A model generated the notes under the pieces. That model was not told where the DNA came from, did not search any database, and worked only from the letters and a program-made list of their open reading frames with translations. A program made the position numbers and the translations under genes. A stretch of 39,510 bases of DNA from JBMSHD01 sp049416425 (GTDB lineage Bacteria > Pseudomonadota > Gammaproteobacteria > Francisellales > Francisellaceae): positions 1-39,510 of the forward strand of contig JBMSHD010000006.1 in assembly GCA_049416425.1 (NCBI GenBank), given 5' to 3'. Below, piece by piece: positions 23,897-31,699 of the stretch. Positions within the stretch are counted from its first letter, which is position 1; each line of letters starts with the position of its first letter.

Positions 23897-24508
23897 ATGT
23901 CTGCACAAAATAAACGTTCTACTATGACGCTTTATACAAAAAGCGATGATCCGTTTTGTCATCGCATTAAGATGATTCTGGCTGAAAAAGATATCAATGC
24001 CGACATTATCGATGTTGACAAACAGGATAAACTCGAAGAGCTCTATGAGCTTAACCCTTATGGGCAAGTACCAACCCTAATGACCAAAGATCTCATCGTC
24101 TATGAACCGGATATTATCTTTGAATATCTTGAAGAGCGCTTTCCTTATCCGCCACTTCTATCTGTATTTCCACTTGAGCGTGCACGCACTCGCATGCTTT
24201 GCAAACAGATTGATGAGAAGTGGATGCCGCTTTTAAATCAGGCTTTAAAAGCCAAAGGACAGAGCGCCCAACAACAGGCTAAACTTGAGCTATTAAAAAC
24301 ACTATTTGACCTGATTCCACTCTTAAAACGCCAGCCCTACCTGCTGGGAGATGAGTTTGGCATCGCCGATTGCTCACTGGCGGTGATACTCTACAGCTTA
24401 CCAAAGCTCGGAATCAAGCTACCTGAGAAGGCCATGCCGCTAGTAAAATACGCGAAACGCGTCTTCAACCGCGATTCCTTTAAACAGAGTATCAGCCGCT
24501 CTCGCTGA
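23897..24508 (+). CDS. sspA: Stringent starvation protein A
   Basis: 203 residues, a glutathione-transferase fold protein that binds RNA polymerase and acts in stationary phase and acid response. The start RSTMTLYTKSDDPFCHRIKMILAEK matches the SspA N-terminus (RSVMTLFSG..D.YSH..R..LAEK), NPYGQVPTL and EYLEERFPYPPLLSVFPLERARTR follow, including the conserved PHP-like loop region (here PYP). No GST catalytic residue is expected. It lies 39 nt before sspB. In many gammaproteobacteria sspAB follows rplM-rpsI, often with petABC between; here the two methionine genes occupy that space. Confidence 0.92.
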   Translation: MSAQNKRSTMTLYTKSDDPFCHRIKMILAEKDINADIIDVDKQDKLEELYELNPYGQVPTLMTKDLIVYEPDIIFEYLEERFPYPPLLSVFPLERARTRMLCKQIDEKWMPLLNQALKAKGQSAQQQAKLELLKTLFDLIPLLKRQPYLLGDEFGIADCSLAVILYSLPKLGIKLPEKAMPLVKYAKRVFNRDSFKQSISRSR

Positions 24509-24547
24509 TGCAATAATAAGAATGATAGAAAACATAAGGATACAATT

Positions 24548-24964
24548 ATGGCAATGTTACGTGGCTACTTGATTGATGCCGCTTATGAATGGATGATCGA
24601 TCACGGTTTCACCCCTTATATGCTGGTAGATACAGAATATGATGGCGTTGTTGTGCCTGAAGAATATATCGATGATGACGGCAAGATATTACTCAACATG
24701 TCATCGGATGCCATCACCGATTATAGTTGTAATGACGATAGTATCGAGTTTAATGCCACCTTTGACAGCATTCCGATGACGGTTAGCATTCCTTTCGAAT
24801 CGGTACTCGAACTGTATGCCGGTGAAACGGCTCAAGGACTCTATGCACGCGAGTTTGGCTATGGCATCACCGTCAATGAAGGCGAAAGTGATGACGATGT
24901 CAACCCACCTAATCAAAACAGCAAATCTGCCCCTAAAGGCAATGGTGGACTTCATCTGGTGTGA
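24548..24964 (+). CDS. sspB: ClpXP adaptor SspB
   Basis: 138 residues. SspB delivers ssrA-tagged proteins to ClpXP. The folded domain (about 1-115) starts RGYLIDAAYEWMIDHGFTPYMLVDTEYDGVVVP and contains INEG-like VNEG after FGYGITV. It is followed by an acidic, flexible linker (SDDDVNPPNQNSKSAPKGNGG) and a short hydrophobic end, LHLV, corresponding to the XB motif that docks on ClpX (LRVVK in E. coli). AAGGATAC precedes the ATG. Its stop codon lies inside the stem of the terminator that ends the operon. Confidence 0.93.
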   Translation: MAMLRGYLIDAAYEWMIDHGFTPYMLVDTEYDGVVVPEEYIDDDGKILLNMSSDAITDYSCNDDSIEFNATFDSIPMTVSIPFESVLELYAGETAQGLYAREFGYGITVNEGESDDDVNPPNQNSKSAPKGNGGLHLV

Positions 24965-25004
24965 CAGGCGTACGTACTTCTACTAAAGAAGCGTCACACC
25001 TTTT
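24958..25004 (+). terminator. Predicted terminator of sspA-sspB
   Basis: GGTGTGAC (24958-24965) pairs with GTCACACC (24993-25000), followed by TTTTC. Inside the loop CTTCT (24977-24981) pairs with AGAAG (24987-24991), so it forms a stacked two-part hairpin. The outer stem overlaps the sspB stop codon at 24962-24964. The T-tract is short. Confidence 0.62.
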
Positions 25005-25010
25005 CATTCC

Positions 25011-25122
25011 TTCCCCTTGGGTAAAAAGAGAAATATTAAAGCTTCAGCTCGCCCTCAAGTAAAAAAGAGGCATCGAATTTTTAACTTCTCCCCCTTGTAT
25101 TAGGGAGAGGCAGTGAGGGGGC
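25011..25122. repeat. Degenerate intergenic repeat units
   Basis: Three C-rich to G/A-rich units in tandem: 25013-25030, 25052-25070 and 25087-25110. The first two align as CCCT, a few bases, GTAAAAA, GAG. The third forms a hairpin TCTCCC/GGGAGA with a 10-nt loop. They resemble the elements at 39.3 kb and look like decayed copies of an intergenic repeat family. No coding potential is seen. Confidence 0.4.
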
Positions 25123-25183
25123 TATAAATAAGCAAACACCGCTTCAAATAAACATAACATACAAATAAAAAGACGAGGATTTT

Positions 25184-25930
25184 ATGGCCGGTCACAGTAA
25201 ATGGGCAAACATCAAACATAAAAAAGCCGCACAAGATGCCAAACGAGGAAAAGTTTTCACCAAACTCATCCGTGAGATCACCGTTGCCGCCAAATTAGGT
25301 GGTGGTGACAGAGAGTCTAATCCCAGACTTCGAGCCGCTATTGCCACAGCACTTAGCCACAACATGACCAAAGATACCATTGAACGCGCCATCAAAAAAG
25401 GGGCAGGTGGTGAAGAAGGCGCCAATCTAGAAGAAGTTCGTTATGAAGGCTATGGACCCAATGGCGTCGCTTTTATCGTAGACTGTATGACAGATAACCG
25501 AAACCGCACCGTTGCCGAAGTCCGCCACGCTTTCTCGAAATCTGGTGGCAATCTGGGTACCGACGGCTCTGTGGCTTATATGTTCAATAAAAAAGGCTTC
25601 TTAAGTTTTGAGGCGAGCATCGATGAGGATGTGTTAATGGATGCCGCCCTTGAGGCTGGCGCTGATGACATTATCACCAATGATGATGGCAGCATCGATG
25701 TGATCACAACACCCAATGAGTTTACAGAAGTCAAGGACTCGCTGGAGCAGAAAGGATTTATCAGCATCAACGCCGAGCTGACTATGGATGCCGACACCAA
25801 GGCTGATATCACCGATATTGAGCTGGCACAAAAAATTCTCAACATGATCGATCGTCTGGAAGATTTGGATGACGTACAAAACGTCTACACCAATGCCGAT
25901 TTTTCCGATGATGTTATGGCGCAACTTTAA
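25184..25930 (+). CDS. yebC: YebC/PmpR family protein (TACO1-like)
   Basis: 248 residues, the standard length. MAGHSKWANIKHKKAAQDAKRGKVFTKLIREI in its parts is the near-invariant YebC start, followed by NPRLRAAIATALSHNM, EEVRYEGYGPNGVAFIV and TDNRNRTVAEVRHAFSKSGGNLGTDGSVAYMF. Formerly described as a transcription regulator; work on the family points to helping ribosomes through difficult stretches such as polyproline. GACGAGGA precedes the ATG. In related genomes it is directly followed by ruvC; here an acetyltransferase gene lies between, starting 11 nt after the yebC stop. Confidence 0.96.
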   Translation: MAGHSKWANIKHKKAAQDAKRGKVFTKLIREITVAAKLGGGDRESNPRLRAAIATALSHNMTKDTIERAIKKGAGGEEGANLEEVRYEGYGPNGVAFIVDCMTDNRNRTVAEVRHAFSKSGGNLGTDGSVAYMFNKKGFLSFEASIDEDVLMDAALEAGADDIITNDDGSIDVITTPNEFTEVKDSLEQKGFISINAELTMDADTKADITDIELAQKILNMIDRLEDLDDVQNVYTNADFSDDVMAQL

Positions 25931-25941
25931 GGCATGGATGT

Positions 25942-26562
25942 ATGGAAGATCTTTCTTTTACCAGGCTGTCTCAATTTAATGCCGAAAACAATCTGATTGT
26001 AATTCGCCCTTATCAAGAAACGGATTTCATAGCACTTGAATCCATTTTCAACAATAAAGACTTCGCCTGGTTCACAAATGCTTACCCAAACTGTCGTTGC
26101 TTTATTGATGAAAAGCTCAATAGCCTGAAAAAAAGAATTTTAATTCCTCTGGTTCTCATTGATAAACACGAAAATGCACCGTTTGGCATGACTTCATTAT
26201 ATGATATTGACTTCAATCATAAACGTCTAGAGATTGGCTCCAGCTGGATTTCTGGGGAATATCGCGGATCAGTCTATAATGCACTATCCAAATATATCTT
26301 ATTCCATCAATTACTACAAATGGGATTTAACCGGCTTCAGCTTAAAACTGATAACCTAAATGAACAATCAAAAACCGCCATGAACAAACTCGGTCTTGAT
26401 TATGAAGGCAAGCTATATTCACACATGATTGTAAAAGATGGAAGAGTTCGTGATAGCGCAATATTCAGCGTTACAAAAGCTCGCTGGCCTGTTATTGAAC
26501 CGAAAATAAAACAACGCATTGCCGAGAAGCTCTCATATGTGTTGGCTCCAACAAAATCATGA
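25942..26562 (+). CDS. GNAT family N-acetyltransferase (RimJ/RimL-like)
   Basis: 206 residues. The C-terminal two-thirds show the pattern of the RimJ/RimL-like acetyltransferases: GMTSLYDIDFNHKRLEIGSSWI, then YRGS.YN (the acetyl-CoA loop, here with a relaxed QxxGxG motif), LLQMGFNRLQLKTDNLNEQSKTAMNKLGLDYEGKL and DGRVRDSAIFSVTKARWP. The substrate is unknown; RimL-type members acetylate ribosomal proteins or small molecules. Its sequence is more AT-rich in feel than its neighbours, and it interrupts the common yebC-ruvC order, so it may be an insertion. It overlaps ruvC by 4 bp (26559-26562), so ruvC translation now depends on it. Confidence 0.8.
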   Translation: MEDLSFTRLSQFNAENNLIVIRPYQETDFIALESIFNNKDFAWFTNAYPNCRCFIDEKLNSLKKRILIPLVLIDKHENAPFGMTSLYDIDFNHKRLEIGSSWISGEYRGSVYNALSKYILFHQLLQMGFNRLQLKTDNLNEQSKTAMNKLGLDYEGKLYSHMIVKDGRVRDSAIFSVTKARWPVIEPKIKQRIAEKLSYVLAPTKS

Positions 26563-27074
26563 TCATCCTTGGAATAGATCCTGGCTCTCGCATCACCGGC
26601 TTTGGTCTGATCAAAGCCGATGGCAAAAACTGCTATTATGTCTCAAGCGGCTGCATTCGTATCAGTGAAACCGAGACAGGAAGGCGCCTGAAGCAGATTG
26701 CCGATGGCATCGATGAGATTATCACGGCCTATCGCCCTGACGAGTCGGCTGTTGAGCAGATCTTCATGTTTCAAAATCCAGGCTCAGCATTGAAGCTTGG
26801 TCAGGCTCGAGGTGTCGCTCTTTGTACACTGGCACACAATGATCTGCCTATCGCCGAATACTCTGCCAAACAGGTCAAACAAGCGATAGTCGGTTATGGC
26901 AATGCGGCAAAGTCTCAGGTTCAGCATATGGTTCAATCCTTTTTGCAATTAAGTAAAAAACCTCAGGCCGATGCCGCCGATGCACTTGCCATCGCCATCT
27001 GCCATTTTCACAGCAGAAACAGCCTGCTTCAGATCAAACAGGCCAGCAAAATCGTCAGAGGAAGATTACAATGA
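26559..27074 (+). CDS. ruvC: Holliday junction resolvase RuvC
   Basis: 171 residues against 173 in E. coli. Cuts Holliday junctions in concert with RuvAB. The four catalytic acids sit at the E. coli numbers: Asp7 in GIDPGSRITGFG, Glu66 in AVEQIFMF, Asp138 and Asp141 in PQADAADALAIAICH. It overlaps the acetyltransferase upstream and ruvA downstream by 4 bp each. Confidence 0.97.
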   Translation: MIILGIDPGSRITGFGLIKADGKNCYYVSSGCIRISETETGRRLKQIADGIDEIITAYRPDESAVEQIFMFQNPGSALKLGQARGVALCTLAHNDLPIAEYSAKQVKQAIVGYGNAAKSQVQHMVQSFLQLSKKPQADAADALAIAICHFHSRNSLLQIKQASKIVRGRLQ

Positions 27075-27736
27075 TTTCACGCATTCGTGGCACACTCATC
27101 GAAAAACAGGCGCCCATCGCCATCATTGAGGCACATGGCATCGGTTATGAAATTTTGGTGCCGATGAGCTCCTTCTACCGCCTTGGCAACCTCAACAGCG
27201 AGGTGATTCTCTACACGCACTTTATCGTTCGTGAAGATATTCAGCAGCTCTATGGTTTTTCCAACAAGGCCGACCGCAGGCTATTTCAAGAACTGATCAA
27301 AGTCAACGGAATAGGTGCAAAAATGGCGCTGGCCATCTTATCTGGCATGGATGGCCGCATGCTCGTTCACTGTGTTGAAAGTCAAGATCACAGTCTGCTT
27401 TGCAGCATCCCCGGTATTGGCAAAAAAACAGCCGAGCGCCTGATCGTTGAAATTAAAGACAAACTCGATAAAATCATTCTTGAGATCGATAGCTTTACGC
27501 ATGAATCACTCGATAAAACGCAAGAGAATAGGGCATCAGAAACAACTGAAAAAGACACCATCAATCCTCCGATTACCACGCAAACCATGACCCAGGAAGC
27601 CATTGCCGCTCTTGAAGCCCTGGGATACAGACCTGCCGATGCCTCTAAGTATGTACTTAAAATCAAAAACCAGGCCAACAGCGTTGAGGATATGATTCGC
27701 CTTGCTCTTAAAAATACACAAAATAAGCAATATTGA
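27071..27736 (+). CDS. ruvA: Holliday junction branch migration protein RuvA
   Basis: 221 residues, slightly longer than E. coli (203). Binds the four-way junction and loads RuvB. The N-terminal OB domain starts MISRIRGTLIEKQAP and contains REDIQQLYGF, which includes the family signature. Two helix-hairpin-helix motifs follow: IKVNGIGAKMALAILSG and CSIPGIGKKTAERLIVEIKDKL. After a longer linker (about 140-175) comes the RuvB-binding domain (EAIAALEALGYRPADASKYV). The extra length is in the linker. ruvB, normally next, is not present: an MFS gene follows after 84 bp. Confidence 0.96.
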   Translation: MISRIRGTLIEKQAPIAIIEAHGIGYEILVPMSSFYRLGNLNSEVILYTHFIVREDIQQLYGFSNKADRRLFQELIKVNGIGAKMALAILSGMDGRMLVHCVESQDHSLLCSIPGIGKKTAERLIVEIKDKLDKIILEIDSFTHESLDKTQENRASETTEKDTINPPITTQTMTQEAIAALEALGYRPADASKYVLKIKNQANSVEDMIRLALKNTQNKQY

Positions 27737-27820
27737 CCATTTTTCATCTTTAAATATTTATTTTTCGATTATATCGTTATAGCATAAAGATCAAAGTCAA
27801 CAAAAAGTAGAATACATTGC

Positions 27821-29137
27821 ATGCTAAAATTTAATCTGCACCGACTCAAAGGCTATGCTTTGATCATTGTCACACTCAGCGCCTTTTTGCTGGTCTATAA
27901 ATACATTCTTCAGGTCTACCCTGGTCTCATTGCCAATGATATCATGGCCTCTTTTAACATCAATGCCGCTGAAGCCGGCTCCATGATCGCCATCACTTTC
28001 TGGACCATCGTCATCGCCCAGCTTTTCTCCGGCATTATGCTGGATAAATTTGGTTTTCGCCTGATAAGTGCCCTCTCGATTGCCTGTTCTGCCGCCGGTC
28101 TTCTTGTTTTTATCTACGCCGCGAATCATCAAAGCATCACCTTGGGCTATCTTGGCAGAATCATGATCGGTATCGGCATCTCCTTTGCCACCGTCAGCTA
28201 TATCAAGGCCGTCTCCGTCTGGTTCTCCGCCGATAAATTCGCCTTTGTCGTCAGTTTCCTGGCAACCGCTGCCATGACTGGAGCCATTATCGGTCAAGCG
28301 CCACTGGCATTTCTTATCAATCACAGTGGTTCATGGCAAAATGCTTTGACCATCTGCGCGGCTATCGGCTTTATCGGCGCCATTTTATATTTTTTATTGG
28401 TGCGCAATCATAATCCCAATAATCCAGAGAGTATCAAAAGCGATGAAACCATCAACTGGAAGACCCTGAAGAAAACTTTTCTCAACCGCAATAACTGGCT
28501 CTTGACCCTCTACTCGGGACTAAGCTTCACTACTATCGATGCCTTTGCCGGACTTTGGGGTAATAACTATTTCCGTGAACAATACGGTATTACTACCTCA
28601 CATGCCGCAGGACTCATATCGATGATTTTTCTGGGCATGGCCATCGGCTCTCCCATTATTGGCAAGCTGTCTGAAACGCTGAATCAACGCAAATCGTTGA
28701 TGCTCATCTTTCACATCCTCGCCACCATTGCCATCACCATTGTCTTGACATTCAAGACCTCACCAACCATAGCCGGAATCTGTTTATTTATCTTTGGATT
28801 CTGCCTTGGCATCTACATGCTGGCCTTTGCCATCGGCAGACGCTCCAACTCCATCGTCATTGCCGCCACCGTCGCCGCCCTTATCAACACAGGAGAACCG
28901 GTATTAGGTGCCATCTTTGACCCTTTAATCGGCTATTTCCTCGATCTTAACTGGTCAGGACACTACCTTAATGCCAGCGGTCAGATTCTTAAGGCTCACA
29001 GCAACATTCTCCCTGCCGGCGCCGTTAAATATTTTACCGTGAACTCCTATCATGTTGCCTTCTCCATCTTAACTTTAAGTATGATTATTTCTTTTATTCT
29101 GTTATGCTTTATCAAAGACAAAAAACATAACCGCTAA
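27821..29137 (+). CDS. MFS transporter of unknown substrate
   Basis: 438 residues with about 12 membrane helices. GIMLDKFGFRLI after helix 2 is the MFS motif A (DxFGxR). The start YKYILQVYPGLIANDIMASFNINAAEAGSM recalls nutrient-uptake MFS proteins of Legionella, Coxiella and Francisella relatives, and the late INTGEPVLGAIFDPLIGYFLD contains polar residues expected in helix 11. That suggests an importer, but the substrate is unknown. It replaces ruvB in the ruvC-ruvA neighbourhood and ends 12 nt before zapE. No ribosome site stands out (GTAGAA). Confidence 0.78.
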   Translation: MLKFNLHRLKGYALIIVTLSAFLLVYKYILQVYPGLIANDIMASFNINAAEAGSMIAITFWTIVIAQLFSGIMLDKFGFRLISALSIACSAAGLLVFIYAANHQSITLGYLGRIMIGIGISFATVSYIKAVSVWFSADKFAFVVSFLATAAMTGAIIGQAPLAFLINHSGSWQNALTICAAIGFIGAILYFLLVRNHNPNNPESIKSDETINWKTLKKTFLNRNNWLLTLYSGLSFTTIDAFAGLWGNNYFREQYGITTSHAAGLISMIFLGMAIGSPIIGKLSETLNQRKSLMLIFHILATIAITIVLTFKTSPTIAGICLFIFGFCLGIYMLAFAIGRRSNSIVIAATVAALINTGEPVLGAIFDPLIGYFLDLNWSGHYLNASGQILKAHSNILPAGAVKYFTVNSYHVAFSILTLSMIISFILLCFIKDKKHNR

Positions 29138-29149
29138 TTTCACTTTTTT

Positions 29150-30271
29150 ATGTCTCTTATTGACCTCTACCTGCAAAAATGCCAGCAGCTCAACCTGAAA
29201 GAAGATGGGCTTCAACGTCAGGCGCTTGATCAACTTTCAACCATTCAAAAAGCGCTCAATGACCACACATCGAGAAAACACAGCTGGTTTAGAAAAAACA
29301 TCCCCGACATCAAGGGACTCTACCTTTGGGGCGGCGTTGGTCGCGGCAAGACCTTTATTATGGATCTGTTTTATGAGGCGCTGGATGAGCCAAAAAAACA
29401 GCGTCAACACTTCAACCACTTCATGAAACAGATTCACGCCTGGCTTAGAAAATATCAGGGGCAAAAAGATCCACTGCAAAAGGTCGCCGAGGCGATTGCC
29501 GAGCAATACCGCATCATCTGTTTCGATGAGTTTTTTGTTGAAGATATCGCCGATGCCATGATTCTAGGCGGACTGTTCAAAGCTCTGTTTGAAAAGGGGA
29601 TTATTCTCGTTGCCACATCCAATATTCCACCGGATAGGCTCTATGCCGGAGGATTACAACGCCAGCTGTTTCTGCCTGCCATTGAAGCACTCAAACAGCA
29701 TGTTACCGTCTTTAACCTCGACAGTGGTATCGATTATCGCCAGCGCGAACTGAAATCCTCAGAGAATTATTTCTACCCATCAGATCATGCCAAGACTTAT
29801 CTTTCTCAAAAGTTTTCACAGATCGCCATCGACGCCGATGCGGGGCTAAAACATACCGACATTTTACTTGAAGATCGCAAAATTTCCATCATCGCCGTTG
29901 CCAGTAACATCATCTGGTTTGATTTTTTCGCCATCTGCGGACATGCTCGCGGAGTCAGCGATTATATCACCCTCGCTCGAACCTATAAGCATGTCATCAT
30001 TGCCAATATCCCCATCTTAACCGAGGCACATGAGAATGAAAGCCGACGATTTATCGCGCTTGTCGATGAGTTTTATGATGAAAATACGCATCTGATTATC
30101 TCAGCTGCCACACATTATAACGACATTTATCAGGGGCAGAAATTGATATTTCAGTTTGAGCGCACACTCTCACGCTTAAAGGAGATGCAAAGCGAGCAGT
30201 ATATGGCGGCGGTACAGGAGAAATTTTTCTACAATCCGAAAGAGAACCAGACAACGGTTAAAAACTCATGA
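29150..30271 (+). CDS. zapE: AFG1-like ATPase, cell division protein ZapE
   Basis: 373 residues against 375 in E. coli ZapE. An AAA-type ATPase of the AFG1/LACE1 family acting on the division Z-ring under low oxygen or heat in E. coli. Walker A is GGVGRGKT (61-68) in LYLWGGVGRGKTFIMDLF, and Walker B is ICFDEF (123-128) in RIICFDEFFVEDIADAMIL. ATSNIPPDRLYAGGLQR is sensor-1-like, and FALVDEFYDE-like IALVDEFYDENTHLIISA near residue 300 is a second hallmark. It overlaps rluC by 4 bp. Confidence 0.94.
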   Translation: MSLIDLYLQKCQQLNLKEDGLQRQALDQLSTIQKALNDHTSRKHSWFRKNIPDIKGLYLWGGVGRGKTFIMDLFYEALDEPKKQRQHFNHFMKQIHAWLRKYQGQKDPLQKVAEAIAEQYRIICFDEFFVEDIADAMILGGLFKALFEKGIILVATSNIPPDRLYAGGLQRQLFLPAIEALKQHVTVFNLDSGIDYRQRELKSSENYFYPSDHAKTYLSQKFSQIAIDADAGLKHTDILLEDRKISIIAVASNIIWFDFFAICGHARGVSDYITLARTYKHVIIANIPILTEAHENESRRFIALVDEFYDENTHLIISAATHYNDIYQGQKLIFQFERTLSRLKEMQSEQYMAAVQEKFFYNPKENQTTVKNS

Positions 30272-31197
30272 ACAAAGTTCACTACATTACCGTCGATGCC
30301 GATCGACAAGGACAGCGTATCGATAATTTTTTGATTGGACACTTTTCAAAACTGCCAAAAGCGTTGATCTATCGCTGGATTCGAAAAGGTGAACTCAGAG
30401 TCAACAAAGGCCGCATTAAACAGACCTATCGTGTCAATGCCGATGATGTCATTCGCATCCCTCCTTTTGAATGTGATGAGCAGGCAAAAACCATTCCGGT
30501 TAAAGAGGATCATCTGGCCTATCTGGAGTCGCTTATCCTGTTTGAGAATGAAGATTATCTGATTATCAACAAGCCCTCCGGTATTGCTGTTCACGGTGGG
30601 TCTGGTGTCAATTCAGGACTCATAGAGCGCCTGCGGCTATTACGTCCTCGAGCTAAAAAACTTGAGCTTGCTCACCGGCTGGATAAAGAAACCTCTGGAT
30701 GCATGATCATCGCCAAGAAATACAGCATCTTGACTTGTTTTCATGAAATGTTAAAAAACCGGGAAGTCAAAAAAACCTATCATGCCTTGGTTCATGGGCG
30801 TTGGAATGAAAAAATCAAGCATATCAATCTGCCATTAAAACGCATGCTTTTAGCGCATGGTGAGCGCATGGTTCGAGTCGATCATCGAGATGGTAAATCC
30901 GCTTATACCGATATTCGCATAATCGAGACTTTTGCTGATTTCACACTGGTGGAAGCCAAGCCGTTAACCGGTCGTACACATCAGATTCGAGTCCATTTAT
31001 CACACTATCACCACCCGATTATCTGCGATAAAAAATACGGCTTCAAAGTGCTTGATGAGGCCATTGTAAACCAGGGATTCAATCGTCTATTTCTTCACGC
31101 CAGCACCTTATCGTTTACCGATCCAAAAACCGGGGAGCCAATGCAGTTTGAGGCAGCTTATGATGAAGCCTGTCAACGCTTTCTGTTATCTCTTTAA
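30268..31197 (+). CDS. rluC: 23S rRNA pseudouridine synthase, RluC type
   Basis: 309 residues, RluA family with N-terminal S4 domain (about 14-72; QRIDNFLIGHFSKLPKALIYRWIRKGELRVNKGR in pieces). The catalytic Asp139 is in LAHRLDKETSGCMIIAKK. INKPSGIAVHGGSGV and the closing TGRTHQIRVHLSH are family motifs. S4 plus this set matches RluC, which modifies 23S positions 955, 2504 and 2580 in E. coli; RluD is the other S4 branch but starts differently. Overlaps zapE by 4 bp. Confidence 0.88.
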   Translation: MNKVHYITVDADRQGQRIDNFLIGHFSKLPKALIYRWIRKGELRVNKGRIKQTYRVNADDVIRIPPFECDEQAKTIPVKEDHLAYLESLILFENEDYLIINKPSGIAVHGGSGVNSGLIERLRLLRPRAKKLELAHRLDKETSGCMIIAKKYSILTCFHEMLKNREVKKTYHALVHGRWNEKIKHINLPLKRMLLAHGERMVRVDHRDGKSAYTDIRIIETFADFTLVEAKPLTGRTHQIRVHLSHYHHPIICDKKYGFKVLDEAIVNQGFNRLFLHASTLSFTDPKTGEPMQFEAAYDEACQRFLLSL

Positions 31198-31244
31198 GTA
31201 TCTCATTAATTTTATCGATAGGTGATGATACTGCAAATAGACGG

Positions 31245-31273
31245 TTGAAGCGTCGGCATAAATCCAGTACAAT
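31245..31273 (+). promoter_or_regulatory. Predicted promoter of ppiC
   Basis: TTGAAG (31245-31250) and TACAAT (31268-31273) with a 17-nt spacer; transcription would start near 31280, about 28 nt before the ppiC ATG. Confidence 0.5.
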
Positions 31274-31307
31274 CGCTTACAACAAAAAATTATGAGGAAT
31301 AAAACAC

Positions 31308-31589
31308 ATGACAACAGCTACTGCTCGCCATATTCTGGTTAAAACCGAAGATGAATGCAATACCTTAAAAGCCGATATTGAAGCCGGTAAACTCAATTTT
31401 GAAGATGCCGCCAAACAGAAATCTCTATGCCCATCTGGCTCACGTGGTGGAAATCTGGGTGCTTTTGGCCGCGGTCAAATGGTCAAGGAATTTGATGAAG
31501 TTGTCTTCAACGGTGAGATAAACAAAGTCTTAGGACCCGTAAAAACGCAGTTTGGTTATCATCTGGTTGAGGTGACTTCTCGCGATTAA
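31308..31589 (+). CDS. ppiC: Parvulin-type peptidylprolyl isomerase
   Basis: 93 residues, a stand-alone parvulin domain like E. coli PpiC (93 residues). The active-site His is in ARHILVKTEDEC, followed by KQKSLCPSGSRGGNLGAFGRGQMVKEFDEVVF, with the catalytic Cys in SLCPSG, and GPVKTQFGYHLVEV at the end holding the second His. No signal peptide, so cytoplasmic. Single gene with its own promoter; deaD follows after 110 bp, also with its own promoter. Confidence 0.96.
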   Translation: MTTATARHILVKTEDECNTLKADIEAGKLNFEDAAKQKSLCPSGSRGGNLGAFGRGQMVKEFDEVVFNGEINKVLGPVKTQFGYHLVEVTSRD

Positions 31590-31655
31590 ATATTAACTTT
31601 TGCATTTTTTTTGCACAATTCCTTTAAAATTTCTGTATCTTTTATAAAAATCAGG

Positions 31656-31661
31656 TACAAT
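31656..31661 (+). promoter_or_regulatory. Possible -10 box of deaD
   Basis: TACAAT at 31656-31661 in the context GGTACAATAG resembles the boxes used for ppiC and sspA and lies 38 nt upstream of the deaD ATG. No strong -35 is seen. Confidence 0.35.
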
Positions 31662-31699
31662 AGCCTATCTTTTTATTGACACTATTATTTAGGTTTTAC

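Noticed and set aside
27824..28324. 166-codon minus-strand frame opposite the MFS gene
   Set aside because: Asp/Gly-rich low-complexity shadow of membrane-helix codons.
31676..31699. TTG-start version of DeaD
   Set aside because: Adds eight residues beyond the usual N-terminus and lies near the predicted transcription start; ATG 31700 has a ribosome site.
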